The notes: generated by a model not told the origin, from the sequence alone. A stretch of 64,000 nt of DNA from Silene latifolia (GCF_048544455.1 NC_133534.1:221926292-221990291); one strand, 5' to 3'; numbered from the stretch's first letter, positions 22,537 through 44,584 are shown. Translations and numbers: made by a program.

Positions 22537-23813
22537 ATAGTAGTGGAATACATTGAAGTTTTATCGTGTTATACTAAGGTAACGCTACTCTTCATCTAAT
22601 CATGTTGGTTTCTACCATCAAATAATTCTTATTTTGTGAAGTTTTCTTTATTCTAAAATATTTTAAAAAATTGGATAGAGTTTAGTGGTTAAAACTTGGG
22701 TGAAACTTTTAAAGGTGTCTCAGATTTAAATTTAATCAAAAACATTCTTGTTAGAATATAAAATAGATCTTGGGACTCCAACCATCGGCTTAAGCTTTTA
22801 GTTGAGATGGTATCAGAACCTTGCCTCCAATAACTCACGAACTGGAATTTCAGTCCATGGTACGGGGAGCCTGTGCACTAACCACTCTTCGAGCTCAATG
22901 AGCCCTCGAGTGAGGAGACAGTATAAGATATAAATATAATAGTTGGGTATTAACCATCACCTCAAGGTTTTGGTTGAGATGATTCATATAACAATTCTTC
23001 TTGTATATTAGCATCGAGCTTATGCTTATATCTAACTGAGCTTATGTGTAATTTTTTTGATTTTTCTTAAAGTTTATTTTTTTTTTTTTACTTAAGTGAG
23101 TGAGTTCAGAAATTTTATGATATATAATTCGGATTCTTTAAAACAAAACTCGGAATCTTTAATATATAGCGTAGATTCTAACTGATTGTATAGTCTATTA
23201 GCTGCTCCAATAGCGGCTATAGTTCTCTCGTCATAAAAAAAAAAAAAACATACCAAGAGACTTTGATAAGAAGTTTATGTAGTTCATTCGCTTATGGGTA
23301 TCTCCCATTAACAAACTTTCTATCAGATGAAGTGAGCTCTATGATTCTATCTCCTTTTTACGAGTGATAGTCCTAACTCTGCCTTGTTTCATTTTTTTTT
23401 TTTTTTTTGAGAAACTCCCCTTGTTTCATTTATACCAAAAGAAAATCACTCCCATATTTTTCTCTTAATATAAAAAAATTTAATCTTTTAACAATAGTAA
23501 TTGGAAATATTAAAATAGTTTTTTTGCAAAATAAAACATGACAATTTTTTTTTATTGCATCATTTCATATATTTTGATAAATCAATAATCAAAGCTCGAA
23601 CATGGTGACAAGGTCACGGCTAAAAGTAAATGAACACCATAAAGCTGTTGTTAATCTTATATCACAAACTGTGTTGTATGATACAACATCGTTACTTGTT
23701 CGATCGTATGGCCATCATCAAATCAAATATTTGACATAAGAAGTTATTGTTGCGTACCATACAACCGTGTTATTCGAATACTAAGACGTTAATGGTAAAT
23801 TAGTTAGGAGAAA
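22537..23813. other. Intergenic, upstream of the jasmonate-induced-like gene
   Basis: AT-rich with several T or A runs (about 23,075, 23,237, 23,395). No coding region or bounded element is supported. The last 100-200 bp would hold the promoter of the gene at 23,814, but I see no unambiguous TATA box or known jasmonate motif. Confidence 0.4.
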
Positions 23814-24434
23814 ATGGCGACAGCGCAAGCTCAGTTCACCGACGAAGACAGAGCTATAGTGAAAGAGGTGATTGAAGCGATGAAAAAAACAGCAGGTTGG
23901 GACAAAAAAGGAGTGGTTCCGCTTCCGACTAAGGCCACTTTACATACACGTGGTTTTATGTGGAATGGTCACAAGGATGCCCATACAAACCTGGGGCTTT
24001 ATGACCAACACAATTGGTCCGGTGCTCCAGGTAACCCACCGTACCCTAAGGTCCTCGAGTGGTCCAACCCAAATCATCAGAAGTTCGAGCATCAAGGAGT
24101 GGTCCCCAATGGTTCCAAAGCAGGTTTGGTGTACACCGATGCTGAGGAACCCCCTGCTCGTAGGTGGGTTGTCGCTTTTGATGCTGTCAATAACAAGGTA
24201 TATAATATACGAGTATATACTTCCATTTTGCTTAGTTTATTTTTTGTCAGAATAAAAATAAAATCCATTATTATTCTGATGAGTGAAATGCAGGTATTTG
24301 TGGACGCCGGGTCGATAGGGCCAACTGATTGGAATGTGGTTGAGTTCAGATTGGACAAAGATGGAGCAGACTACTATGAATATGTGGATCCGATATTTGG
24401 TGGGCGGGCATATGCTACTATCCCGCCCGGATGA
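23814..24434 (+). CDS. 23-kDa jasmonate-induced protein-like
   Basis: Two exons, 23,814-24,197 and 24,294-24,434, give 174 residues; the GT-AG intron is 24,198-24,293. The protein has a helical, charged N-terminus (residues 5-30, FTDEDRAIVKEVIEAMKK) and a beta-rich domain with HNWSGAPGNPPYP, then AGLVYTD, RRWVVAFD and FVDAGSIGPTDW blocks. This order (a WxG...PYP motif, then short beta strands) is that of the JIP23-type jasmonate-induced proteins. No signal peptide or membrane segment, so probably cytosolic. The role in JIP23 proteins is not settled beyond methyl-jasmonate and stress induction. The intron is 96 nt, a multiple of three with no stop, so retaining it would yield a 206-residue protein with a hydrophobic insert. 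The start is the first ATG. Family match is from memory, and the exon structure is inferred from consensus sites. Confidence 0.75.
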   Translation: MATAQAQFTDEDRAIVKEVIEAMKKTAGWDKKGVVPLPTKATLHTRGFMWNGHKDAHTNLGLYDQHNWSGAPGNPPYPKVLEWSNPNHQKFEHQGVVPNGSKAGLVYTDAEEPPARRWVVAFDAVNNKVYNIRVYTSILLSLFFVRIKIKSIIILMSEMQVFVDAGSIGPTDWNVVEFRLDKDGADYYEYVDPIFGGRAYATIPPG

Positions 24435-25562
24435 AGACGATGCCTACGCTACCAGACTGCTTGTACTCTTCTTTAATTAGGTGTTAACACCATTTCCACT
24501 GATGATAATGCATCATTCTGTATGAAATATCTGTAATAATAGCAATATAATTACAAGTAATAGAAAAGTTTCAAACTTTGAATAATGACACTACTCTTAC
24601 ACTTTCAATCATACACGGTTGCTTTTAATACCTTGTTCAAAGTGTATGCAAATAAAGAGTTTTTAGTATCAAAATCACTCAAACACTTAATTACACGAGT
24701 TTTAAGTCGACAAAATAGACATACAAATCAAATTACAAACCCGAAGTGCGAAGTCGTATACATTATGCATTCCATTTAGTTTTATTTCATTCACATCCCA
24801 TCATCGTCCACCTAATATTATTTCATTTATTTAGCCACAGAGTAAAGTGGGTGAAAAGGGCACTCATTAGATAGTTTGACCTTTAAAATCAAAAGGCCAA
24901 AACGACAAAGTTTTGTGAAGATAAAATTTCATAATATTAAAATGAGTAATTTTTAAATCAAATTACAAACCTCAAGTCGGTCGTGGTAAACAATAACTTA
25001 AAATTGAATACTAATTATATAGTGTGACTAATGTCACCAAGTTATAATGATTGATGATATAAATCTCTATGATAAGATTATATCTATCTGTCATTGGTGT
25101 AATAATAGTAGCGGAGAAGAGAGAAAAACAAATAAAGTGTCAAATTTTGATTTTTCATTTATAATGTATTTTTATTTTATTTTTCCATCATAAAATTTCT
25201 GTAATTCATTTTGAATACATACTTTTTTTAACATTAATTATAAATGAATTTAGGATATTCATAGGATAGTTAAGTGGGTGATAGACAAATATCTATATCT
25301 CACACTATACCCTGAATTCTAAAAAATAAAAATAAAAAACTCATCTACACCTCACCCATTTAATTTAAGGTGGATGTATATCTACAAAGTAAGTGTCGAA
25401 CTACCAATTACATGTGAGCTTGTGTCGTACATGGGTAACTCATTTTGAGAATAGGATGTACATAGTTTTATAACATACTCACTCTCATTATTAATATCTC
25501 CGCCACATTGTTTTTTAGGAGTCGAAATTTTAAACGTTAGTCATAGGCAATTTAAAAAATTA
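24435..25562. other. Intergenic, downstream of the jasmonate-induced-like gene
   Basis: AT-rich, no supported gene. A polyadenylation region for the upstream gene is expected in the first 150 bp. Confidence 0.4.
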
Positions 25563-25564
25563 TA

Positions 25565-25820
25565 CTCCCTCCATTCAACTCCACATTACAAGTTTCTCTT
25601 TTGTACATTATTCACAAGTGAACATTCAATGTCGATTTTCTCCCGATATATAAGTGAAAATATATTCATGTGAGATCTTATTTGATTTGTCTTTAGGATT
25701 ACATTAAGAATATCTAACTTTAAATTTTTTTGCAAATACGTAGCTAAAGATATTTACCGCGTAACACTCGTTGGCAAACGTGAAAAAGCAAACTTATAAT
25801 GTGGAGTTGAATGGAGGGTG
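25565..25820. mobile_element. Stowaway MITE, family A copy 1
   Basis: 256 bp, left end CTCCCTCCATTCAACTCC, right end GGAGTTGAATGGAGGG, TA duplication. The interior matches, as reverse complement, the element at 31,517-31,774. A solo LTR has inserted at its right edge. Confidence 0.85.
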
Positions 25821-25823
25821 TAT

Positions 25824-27222
25824 TGACACGCCTAAAATGTCGCTATACAAGACGGCCAAATTAACAATTTATATACCACAATACGTACTAATTAATACTA
25901 ATTCTAAACTAGTAAAGTAGCAAGCAATGGGATCGAACCCAAGAGAAGGGGGGTTTTGCAATGGTGAATTCAAAAGAACAACTAGAACAATTGTGACAAA
26001 TTAAACTACAAACAAGTATGGAAAAAGGGGGGGTTTGGTTTGGTTTTCAAAAGTAACAAAAACAAAACAATATTCAAACAAGAGTGAGCAACAAGTAATC
26101 AAGCAATCAAGTTTTAAGATGGAAATTTATCAAATTTAAGAGAGACTTAATCCGACTCATTAAAGTGAGACACTTTAGTTGATAAAACCACTCAATCAAT
26201 CCTTCTAATTAATATTATCACCTTATTGTGGAGATTATTCTCCTAAATCTCCTTAATAATGATTAAATGACAAGGAAATCACACTTAATCAAATAACCCA
26301 ACTTATCAATCCTACCAAGTAGAAATCACATACATTGGTTAAATTAATAAGAAGATAAAAGCACTAGAGATTCAATAAGGGTAATTAGACACAATGAAAT
26401 CACGATTAATGCCTAATTACAAGTTAATCCTTTACATTCTAATTAAGCCAAGAAGAAATCGCATTCATTAGCATAATAACAAGGTGTTGCAAAGATGAGA
26501 TTACAAGGAAATCACACTTAATAATCCCAACAAAAATAAATTAAGGAACTTGATTAATTAAGCAACAAGGAAATCACACTTAATTACTCAATGTAAACAA
26601 GGTTTCCAAAATTCAAACAATAAACACAAAGGATTAACAATGATAATGAAAATTAAGGAAAGATTAAGTAGTCTTACAACCAAAGATTACACCTTTGAGC
26701 CGGATTAAGATGAGGAGATTAGTTCTCCATAGTAGATCTAAACCCAATCAAAAGATGAATAATACCCCAAAATTACAACTTGATTAATCAAAATAAGCAT
26801 AAGATGTGTTAACCTAGAGGAAAACACACTATATATAGTCTAACATAACCTAATAACCGTGGGCTTAACATGGGAGAAGCCCGTAATACAAAACGGAGTA
26901 GAACCCAGAAAACTCGCACGGTGCGAGAAATGGGAGCAGGAAACTCGCACCGTGCGAGAAAGCTGCTGGAGTGCGTTTTTCAATCGTTGCTTGCTTGATC
27001 CTTGGAAGGCTTCTTCATGATATTTCTTCAATGCTTGTTCTTCACCCTTCCTTTGATGCTTCTCTTAGTCTCTTGGCACCTCATTCTTCACTAAAAAACC
27101 TTGCTAAATGATAAAGCACTCGGAATTGGTCAAATAATGCTAGAATTGCCTAAATCCGTTACCAAATGCTACCAAATGAGCTCCAAATGATGCCAATTGT
27201 ATGTAGAAATAGGAGCTCATCA
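25824..27222 (-). mobile_element. Solo LTR (Athila-like), minus orientation
   Basis: 1399 bp; read on the minus strand it starts TGATGAGCTCCTATTTC and ends GGCGTGTCA. It is flanked by TGTAT on both sides (25,819-25,823 and 27,223-27,227). No internal region remains, so it is a recombination product. Near its minus-strand 3' end is CTTGGGTTCGATCCCATT, with a B-box-like core. The interior repeats GGAAATCACACTTA-type words several times. A TATATA word at about 26,830 lies about 75 bp beyond the GTGCGAG palindromes. The left duplication overlaps the end of the Stowaway MITE. Confidence 0.8.
26911..26958. repeat. Pair of CTCGCACNGTGCGAG palindromes
   Basis: Two 15-bp palindromes, CTCGCACGGTGCGAG and CTCGCACCGTGCGAG, about 33 bp apart within the solo LTR, in the U3-like position just upstream of the probable TATA box. 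Confidence 0.8.
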
Positions 27223-27227
27223 TGTAT

Positions 27228-27480
27228 ATATATGATTATGATGTAATATTAAAATATTTACACTTGTTATAATAATTTGCTTCATAAAAATAATATTTCA
27301 ACCAAAAAACTATATATAAATAGCGAAAATCATGGTCAAAATCGGTAACTAGACTATACAATGCAACCAGTTGTATTATAACTGTTGTATAGTTTTTAAG
27401 CTTCATAATACATTATTTGAGGTTATATGTACATTTTACGAGATTTTATTGGAATGAATCTAAACTCCTATATAAAAAAC
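27228..27480. other. Short AT-rich spacer
   Basis: Nothing recognisable between the solo LTR and the next MITE. Confidence 0.4.
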
Positions 27481-28501
27481 GGATTTTCTAACATGTGCCC
27501 TTAGGGCTAGGGATGGCAATGAGTAGGGTCTGGGTCAGACCCGGACCCGAGATTTTCCCTTTGGACCCATACCCGACCCAGACCCGTAAGGGTCTAAAAT
27601 CTGAGGACCCATACCCGGACCCTATGGGTAAGGGTCGGGTCCGGGTCTACCCGCGGGTCTGAGTTTCAGCCACTTTAATAACAGGATTAACAGCTATGGG
27701 TCTATAATATTAAAAAAAAAATTCATACTACTTTAACATTATGAGTTTATTAATCTCTATTGTACACTACCAAATCTAATATACATACCAAATAGATTAA
27801 GAAAGACAAAGAAGAACTAAATTAATTTTACCTCCAAATACATGTGAAAGAATCAAACTCAGAACCCTAAAATCAATACCGTACTTGATATCCGTCTCCA
27901 TCTGACCGTCACTGGCCGCCGTCAATGGTGGTTGTCGGTCTCCGCCTATTAGAGAGGTGGTTGTCAGTCGGGTATCAGTGTTGTGGTGGTGGTTTCCTTG
28001 TGTCAGTGGTGGAGTTGTGGTATTGTCAGAAGAGTTTGGTTGGGTTTTATCACTTTATGGGATGAGGGAAGAGAAAAAGACTTTAGTTGCTTTGATTTCT
28101 ACGGTCTGCCAGTATGAATTCAGAAAAGTTGTGATTTTGATTTTTTTTTTTTAAATAAAGGGTCTAAGGGTCGGGTATGGGTCTCATAACTTAGACCCAG
28201 ACCCGGACCCGAAATATTTCTTAAGACCTATACCCGACCCATACCCATTGGGTCTGAAAAAATGAAACCCATACCCGACCCATTAGGGTCCGACCCTCAG
28301 GGTTTGGGTCGGGTCCCCGACCTACTGCCATCCCTACTTAGGGCACATGATAATAAGCTAATTAGGGAAGGTTTGTTGAGAATATATCATGACAAATTAG
28401 AGATAAAACTCATATTTACCATAATTAGTGATATAATGTTGAAAATATTTCCATACTTAACTTATTATCATCTGCCCTAAAGGCACATGTTAGAAAAACC
28501 C
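27481..28501. mobile_element. MITE with long inverted ends, split by a hAT element
   Basis: Inverted ends of about 45 bp, left GGATTTTCTAACATGTGCC and right complement GGGTTTTTCTAACATGTGCC, followed by TTAGGGCACATGATAATAAG on both arms once the internal insertion is removed. The native element would be about 184 bp. Its own target duplication is not clear. Confidence 0.7.
27508..28336. mobile_element. Non-autonomous hAT element, 8-bp duplication
   Basis: 829 bp with terminal inverted repeat TAGGGATGGCAATGAG / TAGGGATGGCAGTAGG and the perfect 8-bp target duplication CTTAGGGC (27,500-27,507 and 28,337-28,344). Subterminal GGGTC/GACCC repeats are typical of this plant hAT group. No transposase; the open frame 27,957-28,154 has no recognisable product. 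Confidence 0.88.
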
Positions 28502-28551
28502 AAATAAAAATGCGAAAACACAAAATATTATAATGCAACTAAAAAATAATA

Positions 28552-28808
28552 CTCTCTCTCTCATCCAAATCAAAGGTAACATTGCCTTTTTGGGAGTCAC
28601 AGTTCGAAAACTGACTAAAAGTATCGTTAAAACTATGAAATTTTGAAAGACGAAACTTATATATATAGATTTATTATGAAAAAGTATTTCATAAAATTTT
28701 ATTTTTTGTCTGAAAAAATCATGTATAAGTGAAGAAAAAATACGGTTAAAGTATCGCCTCGAAAACCACCCAAAAGCAATTGTTATATTTGGTTTGGATG
28801 GGAGGGAG
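28552..28808. mobile_element. Stowaway-like MITE, family B
   Basis: 257 bp, left end CTCTCTCTCTCATCCAAATC, right end GGTTTGGATGGGAGGGAG, TA duplication. It is not the same family as the two MITEs with CATTCAACTCC ends. Confidence 0.8.
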
Positions 28809-29026
28809 TACATAGTTCACTTAGATTTTAATTTTGACACGTAAAAAATTTAAATATAACTCAACAAATTTAAAAGCTCGAATAAAATATACATAAGTTC
28901 GGTTAGATTTATTATGATTGTACAATACTATTGTACAACCGATTGTATAATCCTATTTAAAAGTCAAAATAGTGCATAGGAGATATCACAAAAACGATAT
29001 GAAATATTATCGTGAAACGATGTGGG

Positions 29027-30043
29027 CAGTGGCGGATCTTGAATATTTTCTCTGGGTGGGCCGATACAATTTTTAAACACTAAAAAATGCCAGTTTTCGA
29101 AATTGTAAATGTCTGATTTATCTATTATGCTTTCATTTCATTTCAGTTTTATATTTTTTGTCAAAATATGCATGCATATTTATAAAAGAAAACGTAACGA
29201 AACGAAGTTGATAAAAGGGGATCCAAAGAAACTGCGAAATCTGATCTTTTTATCTATTAATTAGATAGTTCAATTTTAGATTCTTAAGCATAGAGCATAT
29301 TACAACTATAATGACCCGTAAGTCTTCAAAAATTAATTTACTCTCTATTAATGGAATATAAGAAGACTATAATGCTAATACTTACTAAGACTCCCACGAG
29401 TTATAAAAATCGTCACACATATAAAACGTAACTTGAATCGATTTGTAACCTTGTTTAACATCCTTTTCAAACAATTAAATGTAAATAATAAAGTACTCGT
29501 AAAACATACACAAATTCTAATTGTTAGCATACTTATGTTTATACAAATTTAAAATTGATTAAATAAACATGTGTCTTGGGAATATAAATTTGAGAAAAAA
29601 AGAAAAGACAATTTGACGTCTAAATTGTGATCAATGAATTTTGTAAATACAGTACTCCTGATTTCAGGTCCCGGACCAGACCGGACCGGAAACCGAAAAC
29701 TTGGAAAATGGTGGACCGGAGACCGGATCGGAATTTTTAATTCCGATTCCGGTCCACTCGATTCCGGTCCGGACCGGTCCATTTTTCCCGTCCGGACCGG
29801 ATTATGCCCACCCCTACTCCTGAATCAGCATCAAAGAATCAAAGGCCATTACAAAACAAAAATACAATAATGTGGGACCAAGGAATTAAATGTGCGCAAA
29901 ATTGTACTCGTAGTACTCGCAATGTTTGTTGGCCCAAAGCACAAAAGGAACAAGCGAACAATAATGAGGTTTAGAGACTTGGGCTTCTTCTTTGAGCCAG
30001 GGTGGGCCGGGCCCAGTCCCAGCTAAAGGAAGATCCGCCCCTG
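29027..30043. mobile_element. Non-autonomous hAT element, 8-bp duplication
   Basis: 1017 bp. Ends CAGTGGCGGATCTT and, as complement of the right end, CAGGGGCGGATCTT, flanked by GATGTGGG on both sides (29,019-29,026 and 30,044-30,051). Carries a smaller insertion at 29,662-29,815. No transposase frame. Confidence 0.88.
29662..29815. mobile_element. CCGGA-rich insertion with 8-bp duplication
   Basis: 154 bp of CCGGACCGG-type repeats flanked by ACTCCTGA (29,654-29,661 and 29,816-29,823). The right end complement reads AGGGGTGGGCATAATCC, a known kind of hAT terminus; the left end lacks it and may be truncated. Confidence 0.6.
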
Positions 30044-30051
30044 GATGTGGG

Positions 30052-31514
30052 GCAACATAAAACATAAATTTAATGGAGTAGTTTTTTTTTGTGGGTAACA
30101 ACAAGCCTATATTCTTAAGTAATTACTCTCTTGTAAGATTGCATTACGCAAAAACTGTTTAAAGGATGTTTCTTAACACAAAATTTCTTGACCTATTTAA
30201 ATGAACAATTGATCTCTTTTAAGACATGAAATATCTGTCATAAGTGTAAAAAGTGTCAAATGCTATCAAACTACATGAGACAAGAGTTTGTCATTTCTTA
30301 AACATTCTGCATTTTGTCTCATCCATCTAGTGACTTGTTTTATTGTTTAGACGAATATATTCGTCTTAAACAAGGATTTGTGTTTAATGAAAAAAAAAAA
30401 ATATTCCTCTCAAAAAAAAAAAGAAAGTTGGAAGCTATGAAAAGATGGGTGATTTCCTTACGTATGGCTAACACACAAATTAATTCCCACTATGTAGTTA
30501 CTTTAAACATAATTCCCACTATATAGTTAAAAGTAGGTTTGGATTACACAATGCCAAAGGGATGGAAAAGAGTTCAAATTTAGTTTTCCTTAGGTAAGGT
30601 TTTGTGAAAAAATTATTCCCAACATATTGTTCCATTAATTTGAGTTTTTATTAGAAAATCATTCTCAATTATTTCACACATAAAATTATAAATTATTAGA
30701 ATTTAAATCACATTTATATTAAGTTATTAAAATATTTATTTTATTTATATTAGTTTATTTTTACCAAAAACACTTGTTCACCGCTTTACTAATTTTTATT
30801 ATACCGTATAAAAAATGGACGTTGTATTTACACCAAATTTAACCTTGTATGTATTAATTATACTTTTAATTTTGACCTTAAATATTTTGAAAAGTATATT
30901 TTAATAAAATGTAATTATGCATAAATGCAAAAAAAAATATGGTAAAAATGTCATATCAATATTCCAAAAATTCAAGTATTAACTTTATAATGATAATGAC
31001 TTCGCTTGTCAAATGAATCAGACAAGTTGGGGTTCGAGTCAGGTCATATGGGTCAGAATATAAGTCAAGTTAGATGTGTCACAGGTCGGGATAGACTTAT
31101 AGCATTTGTAAAAAATTTGTATGTCAAAAAAAAATACTTTACATTCTCTTATCATAATTGTGATTCTTATTATAATATTATAGAGTATAAAATTCTATGT
31201 GAATAAATTGTAAAATACAATATCTTATTAGACTTTAATTAATTAAAGAGACAACATATAGGGAATAATTTTTTTTTCTAAGACCTTATTCAAGGAAAAA
31301 TTAATTTTTCATATTTTATCTAGTTTTGCATTGGGTTATCCAAACCTAACTCAACTATATGGAGAGAATTATATTTCAATTAGCTATATAGTGGGAATTA
31401 AATTGTCTCATAGTCATATGTAAGGAAATCACCCTGAAAACATAATTACTAAAAAAATCGTTTCTACACACGGTAAAATCATCTCTAAGAAGAATTTGAA
31501 AGTTGCAAATAATA
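30052..31514. other. AT-rich intergenic stretch
   Basis: No gene supported; several A runs near 30,390-30,420. The small frames (30,314-30,526; 31,006-31,206) are not recognisable. Confidence 0.4.
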
Positions 31515-31516
31515 TA

Positions 31517-31774
31517 TTTCCTCCATTCAACTCCACCCTACCACTTTGCTTTTTCACGTTTGTCAACACGTGTTTTACGCGGTAAATATCATTAGCTACA
31601 TATTTGCAAAAATTATAAAAGTTAGATATTTTTAATGTACTCGTCAAGACGAATTAAACCAGATCACACATGAATATATTTTCAATTATGTGTTGAGAGA
31701 AATTTGCAATTGAATATTTACTTGTGAATAGTGTAGAAAAATGAAATTGTTAAAGTGAAGTTGAATGGAGGAAG
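31517..31774. mobile_element. Stowaway MITE, family A copy 2 (inverted)
   Basis: 258 bp, left end TTCCTCCATTCAACTCC, right end GTTGAATGGAGGAAG, TA duplication. The interior (TTTTTCACGTTTGTCAAC, CGCGGTAAATATC) matches the complement of the copy at 25,565, so the two lie in opposite orientation. Confidence 0.85.
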
Positions 31775-31797
31775 TATTATAAAGTTTTCTTAAATTT

Positions 31798-32707
31798 AGG
31801 GTCGTGTTTTTTCACATACGAATTTTACTCTTTTACATACGTCTTTTACAATATTGCCCTTGTCATTTTTTCATTCCTTCGCCCAATTTTTTTTTTTTTC
31901 TCTCTTCCTTCATTTCCCTTCACCACCAAGTCACCACCACCACCGCCTCCAGTCAGTCCACTCACCGGGAAACATCGCTCCGGCCGATCTCACGCCTCCC
32001 TTATTTCGCACTCTCCTCTCCCTGCCCACACTCCCCTATCATTGCCCCGCACAGCCGCACCCCCTTCCCTGTACTCCTCTCCCCCGCTCCGACCACCACA
32101 GACCATCGGACAACCCATCCCCGACCACAGACGACCTTATTCCGCACACCCCCCCTCCCCCTGCTCCGGCTACCACCGCCGGATTCCGCCGCCATACCCT
32201 ATTATTATTGTTATCACTGTTACCATGATTTTATTATTGTTATCACTGTTACCATGATTTATACAAGTTTTAATTGAATACAATAAATTAAGAGTATGGG
32301 TAGGAAGAAGAAGAAACCTAGGCGCTCTGGATTCACCCTACAAAATGAAAGCATTAATCTTTCTGGTAAAATTCTTCCAAACCCAATTGATGATCGTGTC
32401 TTTGAATGTGAATTAACCCCTAGATAATCAATCCCTTTCTTTTTTATGCTAATCAAACTAATTGGGATTAACAAGAAGTACATAATTAATTTCACTAATT
32501 AATAAATCACATTGGTAAACAACAAAATTACTAGTGGAGAATTATTATCCATTATTCAAGTTTTTAAAACAATTAGATTTGATTTTAGGAAAAAGGTAAA
32601 ATGTAAACTTTGATTTGTTTAGGTTTAGAAAAAGGGTAGCATATGGAAAATTAATGAAAAAGTGTATGTGAAAGAGTAAAGTCCGTATGTGAAAAAAGAT
32701 AAACCCT
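31798..32707. mobile_element. MULE-like element with ~50-bp inverted ends
   Basis: 910 bp. The arms share TTTTTTCACATACG and ACTCTTNCACATAC in inverted orientation (31,808 onward; 32,700 backward). The interior holds a CCACC/CCTCC-rich low-complexity stretch (31,920-32,170), whose overlapping frames are not genes, and a 30-bp tandem duplication of GTTATCACTGTTACCATG at about 32,200-32,257. Target duplication not clean. Confidence 0.5.
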
Positions 32708-32753
32708 CTTAAGGACCGACATTTTACAAACTAGGAGGTCCTTTTCTTTTAAA

Positions 32754-32884
32754 AGGAGGTTGGATATATTAATAATACAAAAAAAATAAATATCATCAAA
32801 AAAATTAGGTAAATAAAAAGGAGGTTGGATATATTAATAATACAAAAAAAAAAAATATCATCAAAAAAATTAGGTAAATAATTC
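32754..32884. repeat. 64-bp tandem duplication
   Basis: Two near-identical copies of a unit starting AAGGAGGTTGGATATATTAA, 64 bp apart. Confidence 0.85.
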
Positions 32885-33216
32885 ATTGAAAATGATTAAA
32901 CAGCAACTCTCCTATAGGACCGTCCTATAGCATATGACTGGCCCAATAGGAGAAAAGTCCAAGGAAAAACATTGAGATATTAAGTTTTTGATTTTATTTT
33001 GATAACTTTATACTTTATAATGAAAACTAACATATTTAAATATATAAGTTATTAATTTAAAGTATTAGGTTATTAAAATAAAAGTATTATTTCATATTTT
33101 TATTAAGTAATTTTGTTGGGCCTTATGCTATTGGGTTAGTCTTACCTAAATATAAGTCTTATAGAACAATTTGTGATGATTAAAAGAAAATCATATTTTG
33201 ATTTTTGATAATCTAT
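32885..33216. other. AT-rich spacer
   Basis: No supported feature. The phrases CCTATAGGACCGTCCTATAG near 32,910 form a short imperfect palindrome that may be a MITE end. Confidence 0.35.
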
Positions 33217-33510
33217 GGGCTTGTTTGGTTGCCCATTAAAATCATGTGATTTTAAACTTCCTAGGAAGTGTAAAACCATGATGTTGTTTGGTTGCCAAAA
33301 TCATGGGAAGTAGAACTTCCCACATGAATCTACTTCCTCCATTATGTGGGAAGTCACTCACCAAGCCCCCCTTGGTCATTGGAACTTCCCACATGAATTA
33401 ACTTCCCACATGCAAACCAAACACATTTTGGGAATTCATATGAATTGGAAATTCATGTGAACTTCAAGTTCCCGGGAAGTTTAGTTCCCTTATGTCAACC
33501 AAACAAGTCC
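33217..33510. mobile_element. Tourist-like MITE
   Basis: 294 bp with inverted ends GGGCTTGTTTGGTTG / GGACTTGTTTGGTTGAC and the 3-bp direct repeat TAT on both sides. Interior repeats of AACTTCCCACATGAA. Confidence 0.75.
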
Positions 33511-34020
33511 TATGAGGTGGGAAGGAAGAGGAGAAAAAGGGGGGTATCTTCTTTATATTTGATGGTCTAAATTAAGTCAAGAATGGCAAATAGCGTTAGT
33601 TATGCAAGGCATTTGCAAAAATTGAACCGAAAAGATCAACAATACAAATTTGTTCAATGTCTTAAAGGCCCCCTTAAACGGCAAGGCGAAGAGGGTCAAA
33701 TGACATAACCTTATCCGTGCGCGAACAACATCAAGAGAATGTTTTCAAATGGCTAATCATGAAAACTACATCGAGAACATTACTGTTATTCCACATGAAT
33801 TCTAGTATACCCCATAAATTTGATCAAGGTGCTCTGGGTAATCATTTAGTCTCTCTTCTACATCTTCTAAGCAAGATAACATATCTACAACCGGTTAATG
33901 GATTAATGTTATCTTTCAATTTGACAAAATCAAAGGACGCCAAAACCTAGACTGAGAGGATCGTGAGAAGTGTTGATGATCCGATCCAAGTTGCATCTTT
34001 CGCGACCCTGGTTTCTTCAC
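33511..34020. other. 3' flank of GYRB
   Basis: No separate gene supported. Being just beyond the GYRB stop on the minus strand, it should hold that gene's 3' UTR and polyadenylation site, which I cannot place precisely. The plus-strand frame at 33,717-33,950 has no recognisable product. Confidence 0.4.

Positions 34021-44584
<10,564 letters not shown>

Noticed and set aside
24198..24293. Single-exon 206-residue reading of the jasmonate-induced-like gene
   Set aside because: The hydrophobic insert is bounded by good GT and AG sites and breaks a continuous domain; the two-exon model is more likely, though retention is possible.
31804..32277. 157-residue Pro/Ser/His-rich frame
   Set aside because: Overlapping open frames on both strands in a CCACC-rich stretch inside a terminal-inverted-repeat element; composition artefact.
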